Assembly (NCBI GenBank): GCA_015061805.1
Contig: SUVV01000004.1
Coordinates: 1 to 64,000, forward strand
Reading direction: 5' to 3'
DNA: 64,000 nucleotides
Source of the DNA: Lentisphaerota bacterium
GTDB lineage: Bacteria; Verrucomicrobiota; Lentisphaeria; Victivallales; Victivallaceae
Below are positions 32,605 to 42,164 of this stretch, one piece after another. Each line of letters begins with the position of its first letter. The first letter of the stretch is position 1. Both the position numbers and the translations under genes were made by a program. The notes under the pieces are model-generated. The model was not told the origin of the DNA and did not search any database. It saw nothing but the letters and a program-made list of their open reading frames with translations.

Positions 32605-34257
32605 TTATCGCTTTTCAAACAACTTGTCGACATGCGATTTTTCCGGGGGCGAAGTCAGCAAACTCACCACGACAAGTGCAATGATCGAAAGCGGCAGAGA
32701 GTAGACAAAGGGATCGACCACCGGCCACGGATGGCTCTGGATCAAGACATCTTTCCCGAAAATGAAGCGGCAGACTCCAAGCAGTGCCGACTCTTTCCGG
32801 TGCAAAAACAGCAAACCGAATACCGAAGAAAGCGTTCCGGCAACCATCCCCGCCCAAACTCCGGCGGCAGTTGCCCGCTTCCAATAAAGCGATGCCGCGT
32901 AAGCCGGGAGAAATGCCGCCGCACAGATGCCGAAGAAAATCGATGTTCCGCGCGCCACCACTCCCGGCGGCAGGATGATCGCAAAGAAAACACTCAACAA
33001 AATGCCCACCGTCACGCCGCAGCGGGAAACGGTCATCGAACGCTCCGGAGTTTTGCAGAATTCACCGCAGATATCGTTACCGAGCGAACTTCCGGCTACA
33101 TGGAACAAACTGGACAGCGTGGACATCGCCGCCGACAGCATCGTAAGCGAAAAAAGATAAAGCACCACCGGCGGCAGGGCTTCCCGGATGAACATCGGGA
33201 TTATCACGTCAGGATTTCCTCCGGCGGCTTCGATCGCCAACTGCGGAGTGGAGTTCCCGACACCGATCTCCGGGTGAAAGAAAAAGACATTGGACAAGGC
33301 TCCGGTCATATACGCCGCTCCGGCTGTGCAGAGGATGAATATTGAACCCACCAGCACCGCCCGGTTCAACTCTCTGCCGCTTTTGACCGTCATAAAACGC
33401 ACCGCCAACTGCGGCTGCGCCAATGCGCCGATACCGACTCCGAGCATCAGACTCGAAACCAGAGTCCACCACCAGACCGAATTGAATTCCGGCATGACCG
33501 TCCAGCCGCGATGACCGAGGATATATTCCTGCGGCAGCCGCTGGGCGACCAATGCAGACATTTCTGTAAGTTTCTCATGAGCAGGAATTATGCCGCCGAG
33601 CCGGACATAGCACATCGTGATCAGAAGCAGCATACCGCCGATCATGATCGACCCCATCAGGGCATCGACATACATGACCCCTTTCAAACCTCCGAAGATC
33701 ACATAGACCGCAACAACTGAACCGAAAACCACCAGCGCCCAGCCATACGGAACCCCCATGACCTCCTGCAGAAAACGCGCGCCGCTGATCAGCACCACGC
33801 TGGAATACAGCGGAATAAACACAAATATCACCGCCGCAATGAAATACTTCATCCGTTCACTCTGAAAACGTCTGCCGATAAATTCCGGGAAAGTTTTCGC
33901 ATCCAGTGCCACGCCGATACTGCGCGTCCGGTGTCCGAACCAGATAAATGCCACAACGATACCGAAAGCGATATTCATAAATACCAGCCACATCAGCCCC
34001 ATGCCGAACTGTCCGGCAATACCGCCGAAACCAACCAATGCCGAAGTACTGATAAACGCCGCTCCGTAACTCATCGCCATCACAAACGGATTGACCGAAC
34101 GACCGGCAAGCAGATAATCCTGATTATTGCGGGTTTTGCGGAAACCGCGCATTCCGAGATAACCGATGATGCACGCATAAACGGCAATCATCGCGCCCAG
34201 CACGACTGCATTGAGGTTGTACGCCGAAGCGATCAAAGATTCTGCGACAGTGAACAT
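32605..34257 (-). CDS. Sodium:solute symporter (SSS family)
   Basis: 550 residues with about thirteen predicted helices of the LeuT fold. Family landmarks include the first-helix region DYLLAGRSVNPFVMAMSYGAAFIS (early), the GVMYVDALMGSIMIGGM crossover, and TMLSAAMSTLSSLFHVAGSSLGNDI in helix 8, where the Na+ site lies. It carries a solute such as a sugar, amino acid or organic acid with Na+. It overlaps by one base the 38-residue accessory protein before it (TAATG), so the two are made together. Confidence 0.9.
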   Translation of the reverse strand: MFTVAESLIASAYNLNAVVLGAMIAVYACIIGYLGMRGFRKTRNNQDYLLAGRSVNPFVMAMSYGAAFISTSALVGFGGIAGQFGMGLMWLVFMNIAFGIVVAFIWFGHRTRSIGVALDAKTFPEFIGRRFQSERMKYFIAAVIFVFIPLYSSVVLISGARFLQEVMGVPYGWALVVFGSVVAVYVIFGGLKGVMYVDALMGSIMIGGMLLLITMCYVRLGGIIPAHEKLTEMSALVAQRLPQEYILGHRGWTVMPEFNSVWWWTLVSSLMLGVGIGALAQPQLAVRFMTVKSGRELNRAVLVGSIFILCTAGAAYMTGALSNVFFFHPEIGVGNSTPQLAIEAAGGNPDVIIPMFIREALPPVVLYLFSLTMLSAAMSTLSSLFHVAGSSLGNDICGEFCKTPERSMTVSRCGVTVGILLSVFFAIILPPGVVARGTSIFFGICAAAFLPAYAASLYWKRATAAGVWAGMVAGTLSSVFGLLFLHRKESALLGVCRFIFGKDVLIQSHPWPVVDPFVYSLPLSIIALVVVSLLTSPPEKSHVDKLFEKR

Positions 34258-34373
34258 TACTTTTCTCCGCCTCCCTTATTCCAGTTGACGGCACCATATA
34301 TTACGCCGATTGCAGAAACAGCAATACTGCCCAGCACCGCACCGGCAATATACCAATCACCCAAACCCAACAT
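34257..34373 (-). CDS. Symporter small accessory protein (38 residues)
   Basis: The frame reads MLGLGDWYIAGAVLGSIA, then a single hydrophobic helix and the hydrophilic tail GAVNWNKGGGEK. It is an almost pure one-helix membrane protein immediately before an SSS transporter, overlapping its ATG by one base. Such mini-proteins are known partners of sodium:solute symporters and probably stabilise or regulate them. A Shine-Dalgarno-like AGGAG lies about 13 bases upstream. Confidence 0.8.
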   Translation of the reverse strand: MLGLGDWYIAGAVLGSIAVSAIGVIYGAVNWNKGGGEK

Positions 34374-34392
34374 GATACTTTTCGATCTCCTG

Positions 34393-34429
34393 CAAAAAAA
34401 AACGGACGAAGTTTTTCAACTTCATCCGT
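34393..34429 (-). terminator. Terminator after rpmB, upstream of the symporter genes
   Basis: Stem ACGGATGAAGTTG / AACTTCGTCCGT (with one G-T pair), followed by a run of T on the minus strand. It ends only about 20 bases before the accessory-protein ATG, so the symporter pair either uses read-through or a promoter inside this region. Confidence 0.8.
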
Positions 34430-34457
34430 ATAATCAAAATTGATTCGCGAACCGGAC

Positions 34458-34685
34458 TTACGCCTTTTCGTAGTTTCCGGTGCGGATACAGGCAGTACAC
34501 ATTTTGACAGTTTTGACGGTACCGCCTTCATTGATTTTAACATTCTGAAGATTGACTTCAAAGGTACGTTTCACATTTTTGACAACGTGCATACCGATAC
34601 CGCCGGCTTTCTTCGCCAAACCTTTGCGGGTGATGCAACCACCATTGCCGCGGGTTTTGCCGCAGAGTGCGCAAACCTTGCTCAT
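34458..34685 (-). CDS. rpmB: 50S ribosomal protein L28
   Basis: 75 residues. MSKVCALCGKTRGNGG at the start (CxxC), then TFEVNLQNVKINEGGTVKTVKM and a second CxxC-like pair (CTAC, about 63-66) near the end. This is bL28 with both Cys pairs, suggesting that it binds zinc. Not linked to rpmG here, as it is in many bacteria. It ends in the strong terminator at 34393-34429. Confidence 0.95.
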   Translation of the reverse strand: MSKVCALCGKTRGNGGCITRKGLAKKAGGIGMHVVKNVKRTFEVNLQNVKINEGGTVKTVKMCTACIRTGNYEKA

Positions 34686-34731
34686 TGTTGATTCCTCGTA
34701 TAAAGTTAATTTCTTTTAATAAACAAAAAAA

Positions 34732-34807
34732 TGGTGAGTTGGCCGGGGCTCGAACCCGGGACCACCGCCTTAAAAGGGCGATGCTCTACCGACTGAGCTA
34801 CCAACCC
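34732..34807 (-). tRNA. tRNA-Lys (anticodon TTT)
   Basis: 76 bases on the minus strand including an encoded CCA. The acceptor arms GGGTTGG / CCAACTC pair (one G-U). The D-arm GCTC-AGTCGGTA-GAGC, anticodon stem CGCC / GGCG around loop CTTTTAA, and T-arm CCGGG-TTCGAGC-CCCGG are all standard. A promoter lies directly upstream. Confidence 0.97.
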
Positions 34808-34842
34808 ACCGGAGCAACCGCGTTATCGGTTGACATTCACTT

Positions 34843-34871
34843 AAGATACCACACTATGTTGATTTTTGCAA
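34843..34871 (-). promoter_or_regulatory. tRNA-Lys promoter
   Basis: Minus strand TTGCAA (34866-34871), 17 bases, TATCTT (34843-34848). It may also drive rpmB, since no terminator separates tRNA-Lys from rpmB. Confidence 0.6.
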
Positions 34872-34984
34872 GCGCCTTTTGTAAAAAAATTCGATTTTTT
34901 TCCGCGAAAGCCCGCCAAATCCGCAAAACCGCCCCATTTTTTCATATATTTCTCTCCGGGTATCCGGGAAATCGGAATGCTTTT

Positions 34985-36493
34985 TCAAAAACAGCGTATC
35001 CTTCCGGAACAAAGAACTGCAGTTATCCCCTGCGGCGAACGGAACGGATCACGGAAATCCGCCGCCGAATCGATCACATCCGGGTCGAATACGGTCAAAT
35101 CCGCAAAATTTCCGGCGGTGACACTTCCCACGCCGGGTAATCCGAAGAATTCTGCCGCATTACCGGACAAGCGGGCGCACACTTCCGGAATGGCAAGCCC
35201 GCGGTCAAGCAGCAATCGCGCAAAGCGGGGAGCGCCGCCGAAAGAGCGCGGATGCGGCTGACCGAAGCGGTCATCCGGCGGCAGGGCGTTGCCGTCGCTT
35301 CCGAAAACACACTGTTCATGCGAAATTATCTCAAGCATATTCCGCTCCGACATATTGGCTGATGCCACCATGGAATCCGGCGCGCTGCGGTACAGGATAT
35401 CCACCACATTTTCCGCCGGATCGCCGGGGATATCGGCAAAGAACATGCCCTGATACTTCCGGTATCCGGAAACTCCGGTGCCGGCAAGGCGCCGGGTTTT
35501 CCAATACTGTTCATTCCTGATGGAGTGCAGATGATCGACCGCCCGGCGGCGTTCTTCCGGGTCATTGAAGAGCGCTGATATCTCTCCATCGCCATATCCG
35601 GAATACTCTTTACCCAACACCACACTCAGCATAGTCTGGCTTTCAATATATGGATAGCGGTCAAAGCGGATATCCAAACCGCCGGAACGGTATTGACCGA
35701 TCAATGCAAACGCGCGATCCAGTTTTCCGAAGTTATCACTCCCGGCAGTTTTCAGATGGCTGATCTGCACTTTGTGAACTCCGGCACGGCAGGCGAGTTC
35801 AAAAATCTCCTCCAGACTCTCCAGCAGGCGGTCGCCTTCACTGCGCAAATGGGTGGTAAATGGTTTGTTTTTAATTGCGAGGACACCCATCAAAGCAAGG
35901 ATCTCATCTGCTTCAGCGAAGCACCCGGGGACATAGAGCAAACCGCTGGAAAGCCCAACTGCTCCGGCATCGAGTTGATCTGCCAGCATCCGGCACATCC
36001 GGTCACATTCTTTTGAAGAAATCCTTTTCTCTTCATACCCGGCAACTGCCGCGCGGAGTGTATTGTGACCGCAAAGCGGAAACAGCCGCAGTTCCGGAGC
36101 ATACTCCGTACACCGCTTCATATAGCCCGGGAAATCCGCCCAATCCAACGGCACACCGTAATTGGCATACAGCGCCTCCAGATGTTCCCGGTTTGCCGGA
36201 GTCACCGGAAATGGCGACAATCCGCAGTTTCCGCAGATTTCCGAAGTGATCCCCTGACTTATTTTGCTGAAGCACTCCGGTGCCGCCGGCGCAGAGAGAT
36301 CGGAGTGTCCGTGAGCATCGATAAATCCCGGAGAGATTATTTCCTTTTTGAATGTAAATATTTTGTCTGCCGCCGATGCGCCGCTGATATCCGTTTCGAC
36401 GGCGATGATCCGGTCATTTTCGATCAGCACCGCTTTCCGGGACAATCCGGAAAAATCCGGAGTGCAAACCCATCCTTTCAACAATATTCTCAT
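34985..36493 (-). CDS. N-acyl-D-amino-acid deacylase family amidohydrolase
   Basis: 502 residues of the D-aminoacylase branch of the amidohydrolase superfamily. The metal motif HGHSD is at about 62-66, C in EICGNCG (about 91) is the bridging ligand of this branch, HLRSEG and ISHLKTAG carry later metal His, and D in FGSDGNALPPDDRFG (about 395) is the catalytic Asp. It would release free D-amino acids from N-acyl forms, or act on peptidoglycan-like breakdown products. The ATG at 36493 overlaps the stop of the debranching enzyme (ATGA). Confidence 0.82.
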   Translation of the reverse strand: MRILLKGWVCTPDFSGLSRKAVLIENDRIIAVETDISGASAADKIFTFKKEIISPGFIDAHGHSDLSAPAAPECFSKISQGITSEICGNCGLSPFPVTPANREHLEALYANYGVPLDWADFPGYMKRCTEYAPELRLFPLCGHNTLRAAVAGYEEKRISSKECDRMCRMLADQLDAGAVGLSSGLLYVPGCFAEADEILALMGVLAIKNKPFTTHLRSEGDRLLESLEEIFELACRAGVHKVQISHLKTAGSDNFGKLDRAFALIGQYRSGGLDIRFDRYPYIESQTMLSVVLGKEYSGYGDGEISALFNDPEERRRAVDHLHSIRNEQYWKTRRLAGTGVSGYRKYQGMFFADIPGDPAENVVDILYRSAPDSMVASANMSERNMLEIISHEQCVFGSDGNALPPDDRFGQPHPRSFGGAPRFARLLLDRGLAIPEVCARLSGNAAEFFGLPGVGSVTAGNFADLTVFDPDVIDSAADFRDPFRSPQGITAVLCSGRIRCF

Positions 36494-39400
36494 CTTTTCT
36501 CCAACAGTTTCAGCACCCGGAAAAATTCCGATGCGCTCCACGCCTGCGCCGGACAACCGCCCGGACGGTGGGGATAATCACCATCCAGAATCTCCGGCAG
36601 CTGCCCGGTGACTCCGGATTCAAAGTGCACAACTTCGGACATCAACAGTGAAAGCGCCCGGCGCCGGGAACTTTCGCCGCCGACAAGATAAAGCGCTTCG
36701 CAATATGACGCGAACGGCCAACACCACGCAGTTCCGTTGTGATAAGCCGCTTTGCGCGAAGTGTCTTCCGGTCCGCGATAGTGCCCCTGATAGGGCAGAG
36801 CCGGGTCATTGAGCAATTGCCCCTGATAATTCACCGGGAGCAGGAAAGCAACCGGCGCATCATCCAATGTCCGGATCGCACCGGGGACGAGCAATCTCCC
36901 GGCAGTTTCCAGAATCCGGCAGCACAGCGCCTTGTCGGTAACAGCACCGAAAGTGATCGCGGTCAGGATGTTGCAGCGCAGATGATCATCCGGGGCGGCT
37001 TCAGCTGCCGGAGTTCCGGGAGCGCAATGCAGACAATCGGCAGTTTTCCCATTGCTGAAAAAATATTTCTGAATGGAATGCCGAACCTTTTCCGCGTCCT
37101 CATCGTCCAGCCACTTCAACACCGCATACCAGAGCGACTGGATCTCGATCGGGTACCCCTGCCGGGGAGTTCCGGCGGGATAGTTGGTATCCATCCAGCT
37201 GAAGTGAGCCGGACTGAAAAGCAGACCGCTTTCAGCATCCATGACGATACCGTTGGGAGTGCCCCGTTTATAATGGTACACGATGGAATCGGCCACCTCT
37301 TTCATCGTCCGTCCGCCGCACCGGACATCCATTATCCCGGCATCCCCGGTACTCCGGATGTAATCCCGCAATGCAACAATGAGATACAAAGGAGCATCGC
37401 TGGTATCCCGGTTGGAATCATTGTTTCCGCAAATCATATTCGGGATGGTGCCCTGCCGTTCAAAAGCGGCGAAGCGGCACAAAACCTGAAAACTCTGTTT
37501 CTGAAACTCCGGAAATTTGACCAGACCGCGCAAAACGATCAAGGTATCCCTCCCCCAATCCAGAAACCAGGGATACCCGGCAATAACGCTGGCGAGGTTG
37601 TCCCGCCTGACGACAAAACGCGAAAGCACCGGAACCGCCAGCGCTGATGCCGAAGCGGAAGTGTGCAGCGGGGCAAACATCTCTTCACATTCTGTTTCAG
37701 ATGGGAAGACGATCCCCGACAGTTCGGCAGTACCGGCAGCTGCGCCGAGGAGAACGCTTTCCCCGGAGTCCAGCGGTACGGAAAAATATCCCGGACTGAA
37801 TAAATCGGTCTTATCCGGCAAGCCGTAGTATCTTTCCGCGGGCAGATCGACCATGTAACGCCATTCCGGAGCATGATAAAATTCTCCCCGGTCAGCCCGG
37901 AGCATGAGCTTCCGCTCCGCAGGCTGAAAATCAAAACCGTTGTCAAAAATTTTCACACTTTTACGGAAAAGATGTTCTGCTCCGTCACAGGCACGGGTAA
38001 CCGCATGGTTCACGCGGTCTTCCACATCCGGGCGGATGATCAGTCTGCCCGGAAGTTTTTCCGCGCCATTGTTATTCAAATGGCAGAAACGCAGAAAAAC
38101 CTGATCGGCATCGCGGCTCATAAAGAAATCAAGCGACACCCGGGAAACTCCGCCTCTGCCGTCCGGCAGGGCAAACCGCATGGATGCCCGGTTATCCGGA
38201 TGAGCGGTGAACTCTTCAATGGCCGCCCGGGAAAGTTCGTGAGAATATTCATCGATCACCAGCCACGCCCGGAAATTACTGAACATCACATGACGGTCGA
38301 CCGGGAATTCCTTATTTATGTTTGCCGCCAGAATCGCATCATATTTGCTTTCCGGCCGTCCCGGAACCGCCCCGAACATTGCATAAGAGCCCAGCTCATT
38401 GGTCCCGAAAACCCGGCGTTCATCCATGCCGCGCCGGCAGCTCAAACGGATGCGCCGCCTGCTCCCGTCGGGCAGCTGCAGCAGCCGTGCAGTTGAACGT
38501 TCCGTCCTGCCGGGAGCAAAACCGGTGATCACCATTTCCAATAAATGATCAAAACCGGAATCATTCTGCGGCAATCCGGTCAGAATGAATTCACCGTCTT
38601 TCCCGGCAAGCGGCAGACTTTTCCCATGAAAAACCGTCTTTTTGCCGTCGCGGATATCCAGCGCAAACGGATGGGGACTGCGAACCAACAGCAAATCATC
38701 CACCGGAAGCACCACCATCCGGTGACAGTCTGCCGGGTAATCGAATACCGTCACCGGAGCCGGAGTCTGCCCGGAACACTGCGAAACAAATCCCAGCGGA
38801 TCCCGGAGCATCATCTCTCCGTCAATTCCGGATGCTTCAGCAAACGGTTTCAAACGCAGAAGCAGATTCTGTGCCATCGCCGCCGCCATCTGACGGCAGA
38901 TCTTGTCCGGCAGAACCCCGGACGGAGCTGCCGCCGGGATCTCATAGTCATCGAAACTTACGCACCGCCCCTCCCCCGGAGCGAGGGTGAGCGAAAGCGA
39001 ATCGCCTTTGGTTTCAAAAGTGATTTTCTGTCCGGAAAGCAGATCGATCCCGACCGTGAAACCGGTGTTTTCAAAATGCAGTTCGGTATACTTTGAACAA
39101 TCCAGATTGAGCAGGATCAACAGCGGCGGCACATCTTTTCCGCTGCGCCAGGCGGCGATCGCATTGCCTTCACCATGCTGGATCAACCGGACACGGGCAT
39201 TGATCCCGAATGCCGGATGATCGGCAAGCAGACGGTTCATTTTACCGATAAGAGTGTTGAGGTTGTCCGGGTTGCCGAAATTCAACGCGCCGCACCCGTG
39301 AACATCGATTTTCTCTGAAGCATAAAACTCCGCGCCGTTGGCAAATCCGAATGCTCCGTGCTGGGCAAGAAGCGCCGTCACCATAAAACGCAGCCGGGCA

Positions 39401-40677
39401 AAACTCTTCCCTCTGGCGGCGAGGCGGTCGTTGTCGTGAGTTTCGGCGAAGTTGATCAATGTCCCGGTACGGTTGCCAACATCGTCCATATAGGGATAGT
39501 AGCGGGATATCTCATCACGGGAATAATTTTGGAAAAGTTCAGAATATCCCCAGTTGAGTCCGCTTTCAGCAAGCAGCCGCTCCTGAACCGGCAGCGGCCC
39601 GCCCAGACCTTCCAGCAAAAACACCGTATCCGGGTACTCCTCGCGCACCCGCGACACAATATAATCCCAAGCCTTTTCCGGAACCATATAACCGGCATCA
39701 CAGCGGAATCCGTCCACCCCGCGGCGGCACCAGAAAAGAAATACTTTCGCCATCAGTTCGTGAACCGCGCTGTTGTGATAATCCAACCGGCAGAGGTCTG
39801 CCCAGACGATTCCCCACGCACCGGGATTTTCAAACCTTTTATCAGCATTGCGGACAAAGTAATCCGGATGTTCGCACTGGAGTTTGGATGCCCATCCGGT
39901 ATGATTTACCGGGATATCCATAAATATCCTGCCCCGGCGGCAGTGGACAGCATTGATAAGTTCTTCAAACTGTTCCATCGGGGTACTGCATTCATCGAAC
40001 TCCGCCAACGCCGGATCTACCGCAAAATAATCGGTTGCTGCAAACGGACTGCCGTACTGCCCCATCCTGCCGTAAGATACCGGAACCGGATGTATCGGAA
40101 GCAATTGCAATATCCGGCAGTTCAACGTATCGAAAATGTGGTCAAGACGGGATATCAGCGAACGGAACGTGCCGGAGGGCGGGATCACCGTAAACCCGGC
40201 TTTTTCCAACTCCGTCGAATCGGGAACCGCCGGAGAATGCGGCAGGTCAGCCCAGGAATTCCATTGCCGGACAAAGGCGCAATAAACGGTATTTCCGGCA
40301 ACATTCTCAGCCGGTTCAACTTTGATTTGAAAATTTCCGGATGAGGGCCATAATGCCGGAGCATCCTTCTCCGGCAGGAAACAGCACTTTGCCTCAAAGC
40401 TGCCGACCTCCGGCAAGGGAAGTTTCAGCGTAAAGCACCCGGAACCATCCGGTGTCATTACGATATCGTGCCAATCGGAATTGCGGATACTTTTCCGGTT
40501 TTCGGTGCGTTCGACAAGTTCCCGGCGGCGCATGGCGGCGCGTCCGATATTGGTACGGACGACCGCTCTGCCGCGAAGTCCATCCGGAACACCGGAAAGT
40601 TTCAAGGTGATACTCTCTCCGGCGCAGAAAATATTACGGAGAGGTTCAATACGCTGGATTACCGCCGGATGTTTCAC
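36490..40677 (-). CDS. Bifunctional glycogen debranching enzyme-like protein (GH13 + GH133)
   Basis: 1395 residues. N-terminal beta domain (1-130), then a GH13 barrel (about 150-560) with the catalytic nucleophile D327 (GFRCDAG), acid E356 (FLLEGLGG) and D415 (THDND). A middle region and a second glucosidase region follow: VFGTNELGSYAMFGA (about 775-790) and GYPWFLDWGRDT (about 1060) are landmarks of the amylo-alpha-1,6-glucosidase (GH133) family. Two activities on one chain, an alpha-amylase/transferase and a 1,6-glucosidase, is the architecture of eukaryotic debranching enzymes. No signal peptide, so it should act on glycogen inside the cell. ATGA overlaps link it to both neighbours. Confidence 0.85.
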   Translation of the reverse strand: MKHPAVIQRIEPLRNIFCAGESITLKLSGVPDGLRGRAVVRTNIGRAAMRRRELVERTENRKSIRNSDWHDIVMTPDGSGCFTLKLPLPEVGSFEAKCCFLPEKDAPALWPSSGNFQIKVEPAENVAGNTVYCAFVRQWNSWADLPHSPAVPDSTELEKAGFTVIPPSGTFRSLISRLDHIFDTLNCRILQLLPIHPVPVSYGRMGQYGSPFAATDYFAVDPALAEFDECSTPMEQFEELINAVHCRRGRIFMDIPVNHTGWASKLQCEHPDYFVRNADKRFENPGAWGIVWADLCRLDYHNSAVHELMAKVFLFWCRRGVDGFRCDAGYMVPEKAWDYIVSRVREEYPDTVFLLEGLGGPLPVQERLLAESGLNWGYSELFQNYSRDEISRYYPYMDDVGNRTGTLINFAETHDNDRLAARGKSFARLRFMVTALLAQHGAFGFANGAEFYASEKIDVHGCGALNFGNPDNLNTLIGKMNRLLADHPAFGINARVRLIQHGEGNAIAAWRSGKDVPPLLILLNLDCSKYTELHFENTGFTVGIDLLSGQKITFETKGDSLSLTLAPGEGRCVSFDDYEIPAAAPSGVLPDKICRQMAAAMAQNLLLRLKPFAEASGIDGEMMLRDPLGFVSQCSGQTPAPVTVFDYPADCHRMVVLPVDDLLLVRSPHPFALDIRDGKKTVFHGKSLPLAGKDGEFILTGLPQNDSGFDHLLEMVITGFAPGRTERSTARLLQLPDGSRRRIRLSCRRGMDERRVFGTNELGSYAMFGAVPGRPESKYDAILAANINKEFPVDRHVMFSNFRAWLVIDEYSHELSRAAIEEFTAHPDNRASMRFALPDGRGGVSRVSLDFFMSRDADQVFLRFCHLNNNGAEKLPGRLIIRPDVEDRVNHAVTRACDGAEHLFRKSVKIFDNGFDFQPAERKLMLRADRGEFYHAPEWRYMVDLPAERYYGLPDKTDLFSPGYFSVPLDSGESVLLGAAAGTAELSGIVFPSETECEEMFAPLHTSASASALAVPVLSRFVVRRDNLASVIAGYPWFLDWGRDTLIVLRGLVKFPEFQKQSFQVLCRFAAFERQGTIPNMICGNNDSNRDTSDAPLYLIVALRDYIRSTGDAGIMDVRCGGRTMKEVADSIVYHYKRGTPNGIVMDAESGLLFSPAHFSWMDTNYPAGTPRQGYPIEIQSLWYAVLKWLDDEDAEKVRHSIQKYFFSNGKTADCLHCAPGTPAAEAAPDDHLRCNILTAITFGAVTDKALCCRILETAGRLLVPGAIRTLDDAPVAFLLPVNYQGQLLNDPALPYQGHYRGPEDTSRKAAYHNGTAWCWPFASYCEALYLVGGESSRRRALSLLMSEVVHFESGVTGQLPEILDGDYPHRPGGCPAQAWSASEFFRVLKLLEKR

Positions 40678-41474
40678 GATAGTTCACCGGGAAGTTCATT
40701 ATTGAAGAAAAAACGGAAAATATCCTGAATATGCCTGTCCCAGAACTCCCAGTTGTGACCGCCCGGATATTCGTAACTGTAAAATTCAGGATAATTCAAC
40801 TTTTTGACAGCGGCATTGAACGCACGGTTATCCTCCAGCATAAAATCGTCCTTTCCGCAAAAACTGATCATCCGGGGCAGTTCAGATTGAGAAGTGACCG
40901 CCTTTTTTGCCAGATCAAAGAGATCGTTTCCGGAAATGACGGCATGTTCCGGGGAAACAAAAATATTTTTCAGTTCCGGGAGCCAGGCTGATGTTTCCGG
41001 CGCTTCAAAACGCCGTTTCAAATCGACCACCGGAGACAGCGCCCCCACTGCGGCGAAACGTTCCGGATGGCGCAGCGCAAGTTTCAATGCACCGTAGCCG
41101 CCCATCGACAATCCGGCGACAAAACAATCCTCTCTTTTCAACGATATCGGAAACAACTCCGCCGCCAGCACCGGCAGTTCCTCCGAAATAAAACTCCAGT
41201 AGGGAAATCCATTGGCGGCATCCGTGTAAAAACTCCTGCCGCCATCCGGCATGATGACTGCAACATTATATAAATTGGCGTAACGTTCAATCGAAGTATA
41301 ACGGCTCCAGGCGCTTTGATCATCAGAAAGACCGTGCAGGAGAAACACCGTCCGGTAGCGTTTTCCGGACAATTCGCCGTAGCGGTACGGGGGGGATGCC
41401 TGCGGTATCACCGCATTCAAAGCAACCGCCTTTCCCAGCAATGCCGATTTGAAACTGCAATTTATGAAAGCCAT
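40674..41474 (-). CDS. Esterase D-like alpha/beta hydrolase (putative acetyl esterase)
   Basis: 266 residues with a serine-hydrolase fold. LLHGLSDD (44-51) forms the oxyanion region, GLSMGGYGA (about 122-130) carries the nucleophilic Ser, D in CGKDDF (about 210) and H in YPGGHNWEFWD (about 240) complete the triad. The sequence belongs to the CE1/esterase D group, including S-formylglutathione hydrolases and feruloyl or acetyl-xylan esterases. No signal peptide. It is the first gene of the esterase-debranching-deacylase operon, with a clear promoter. Confidence 0.82.
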   Translation of the reverse strand: MAFINCSFKSALLGKAVALNAVIPQASPPYRYGELSGKRYRTVFLLHGLSDDQSAWSRYTSIERYANLYNVAVIMPDGGRSFYTDAANGFPYWSFISEELPVLAAELFPISLKREDCFVAGLSMGGYGALKLALRHPERFAAVGALSPVVDLKRRFEAPETSAWLPELKNIFVSPEHAVISGNDLFDLAKKAVTSQSELPRMISFCGKDDFMLEDNRAFNAAVKKLNYPEFYSYEYPGGHNWEFWDRHIQDIFRFFFNNELPGELS

Positions 41475-41509
41475 ATTGTTTCCTTTCTGTCAAAAAATCT
41501 TCAACAGGT

Positions 41510-41538
41510 AATTTAACCTTTTCCGCATCAATTGTCAA
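41510..41538 (-). promoter_or_regulatory. Promoter of the esterase/debranching/deacylase operon
   Basis: Minus strand TTGACA (41533-41538), 17 bases, TAAATT (41510-41515). The ATG at 41474 is about 30 bases downstream of the expected start. Confidence 0.7.
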
Positions 41539-41726
41539 TCCCTCTGCCAAAAATAATAACGTTTTGTTTGCGATTTTTACGGGTGTCACGGAACCGGTAC
41601 GGGGCAACGTTTTTCAAAAAAACATGATATCTGCAGAAATTTTTTCAAAAACGGTGGTGATTGACAATAAAACGTGCTATATTATCTGTTGGTACATTAA
41701 ATATTACATATTTTCAGGGAGAAGTT

Positions 41727-42164
41727 ATGGGAGAAGTCAACGACAAAAGCAGATTTGACAAACTCACATTGTTGAGTGATTCAGAGCGGCGCTATCCGAA
41801 AAATCCGGGAGAGGCGAAACTGGAGTGTTTCGACAACCTCTATGCTGACCGGGATTATGTCATCGAATTCGATTGCCCGGAATACACTTCACTCTGCCCG
41901 GTCACCAGCCAGCCGGACTACGGTCATCTGACCATCCGTTACGTTCCGGACAAACTCTGCATCGAAAGCAAATCTCTTAAACTTTATCTTTACAGTTTCC
42001 GCAATGCCAACATCTTCCATGAAGAGGCGGTGAACTCCCTGCTGGATGCGATCGTACGCACCTGCGCGCCGCGCCGCGCCGAAGTCATCGGCCGTTTCCG
42101 CCCCCGCGGCGGCATCGCGATCAATGTTAAAGCCACCTATGGAGGGGATGTCAATGAGTTTTGA
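41727..42164 (+). CDS. queF: NADPH-dependent 7-cyano-7-deazaguanine reductase
   Basis: 145 residues, the short (type I) form. CPVTSQPDYGHL contains the nucleophile C57 and D64, and SKSLKLYLYSFRNANIFHEE holds the NADPH/substrate part. It reduces preQ0 to preQ1 for queuosine in tRNA. The ATG at 41727 has a GGGAGAAG Shine-Dalgarno; earlier frames are not needed. It overlaps argJ by 11 bases, so the two are coupled although their pathways are unrelated. No other que gene is in the window. Confidence 0.93.
   Translation: MGEVNDKSRFDKLTLLSDSERRYPKNPGEAKLECFDNLYADRDYVIEFDCPEYTSLCPVTSQPDYGHLTIRYVPDKLCIESKSLKLYLYSFRNANIFHEEAVNSLLDAIVRTCAPRRAEVIGRFRPRGGIAINVKATYGGDVNEF

Noticed and set aside
41660-41690. 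TTGACA upstream of queF as a promoter
   Set aside because: The next TATATT is only 11 bases away, too close; no clear alternative -10 at 16-18 bases.
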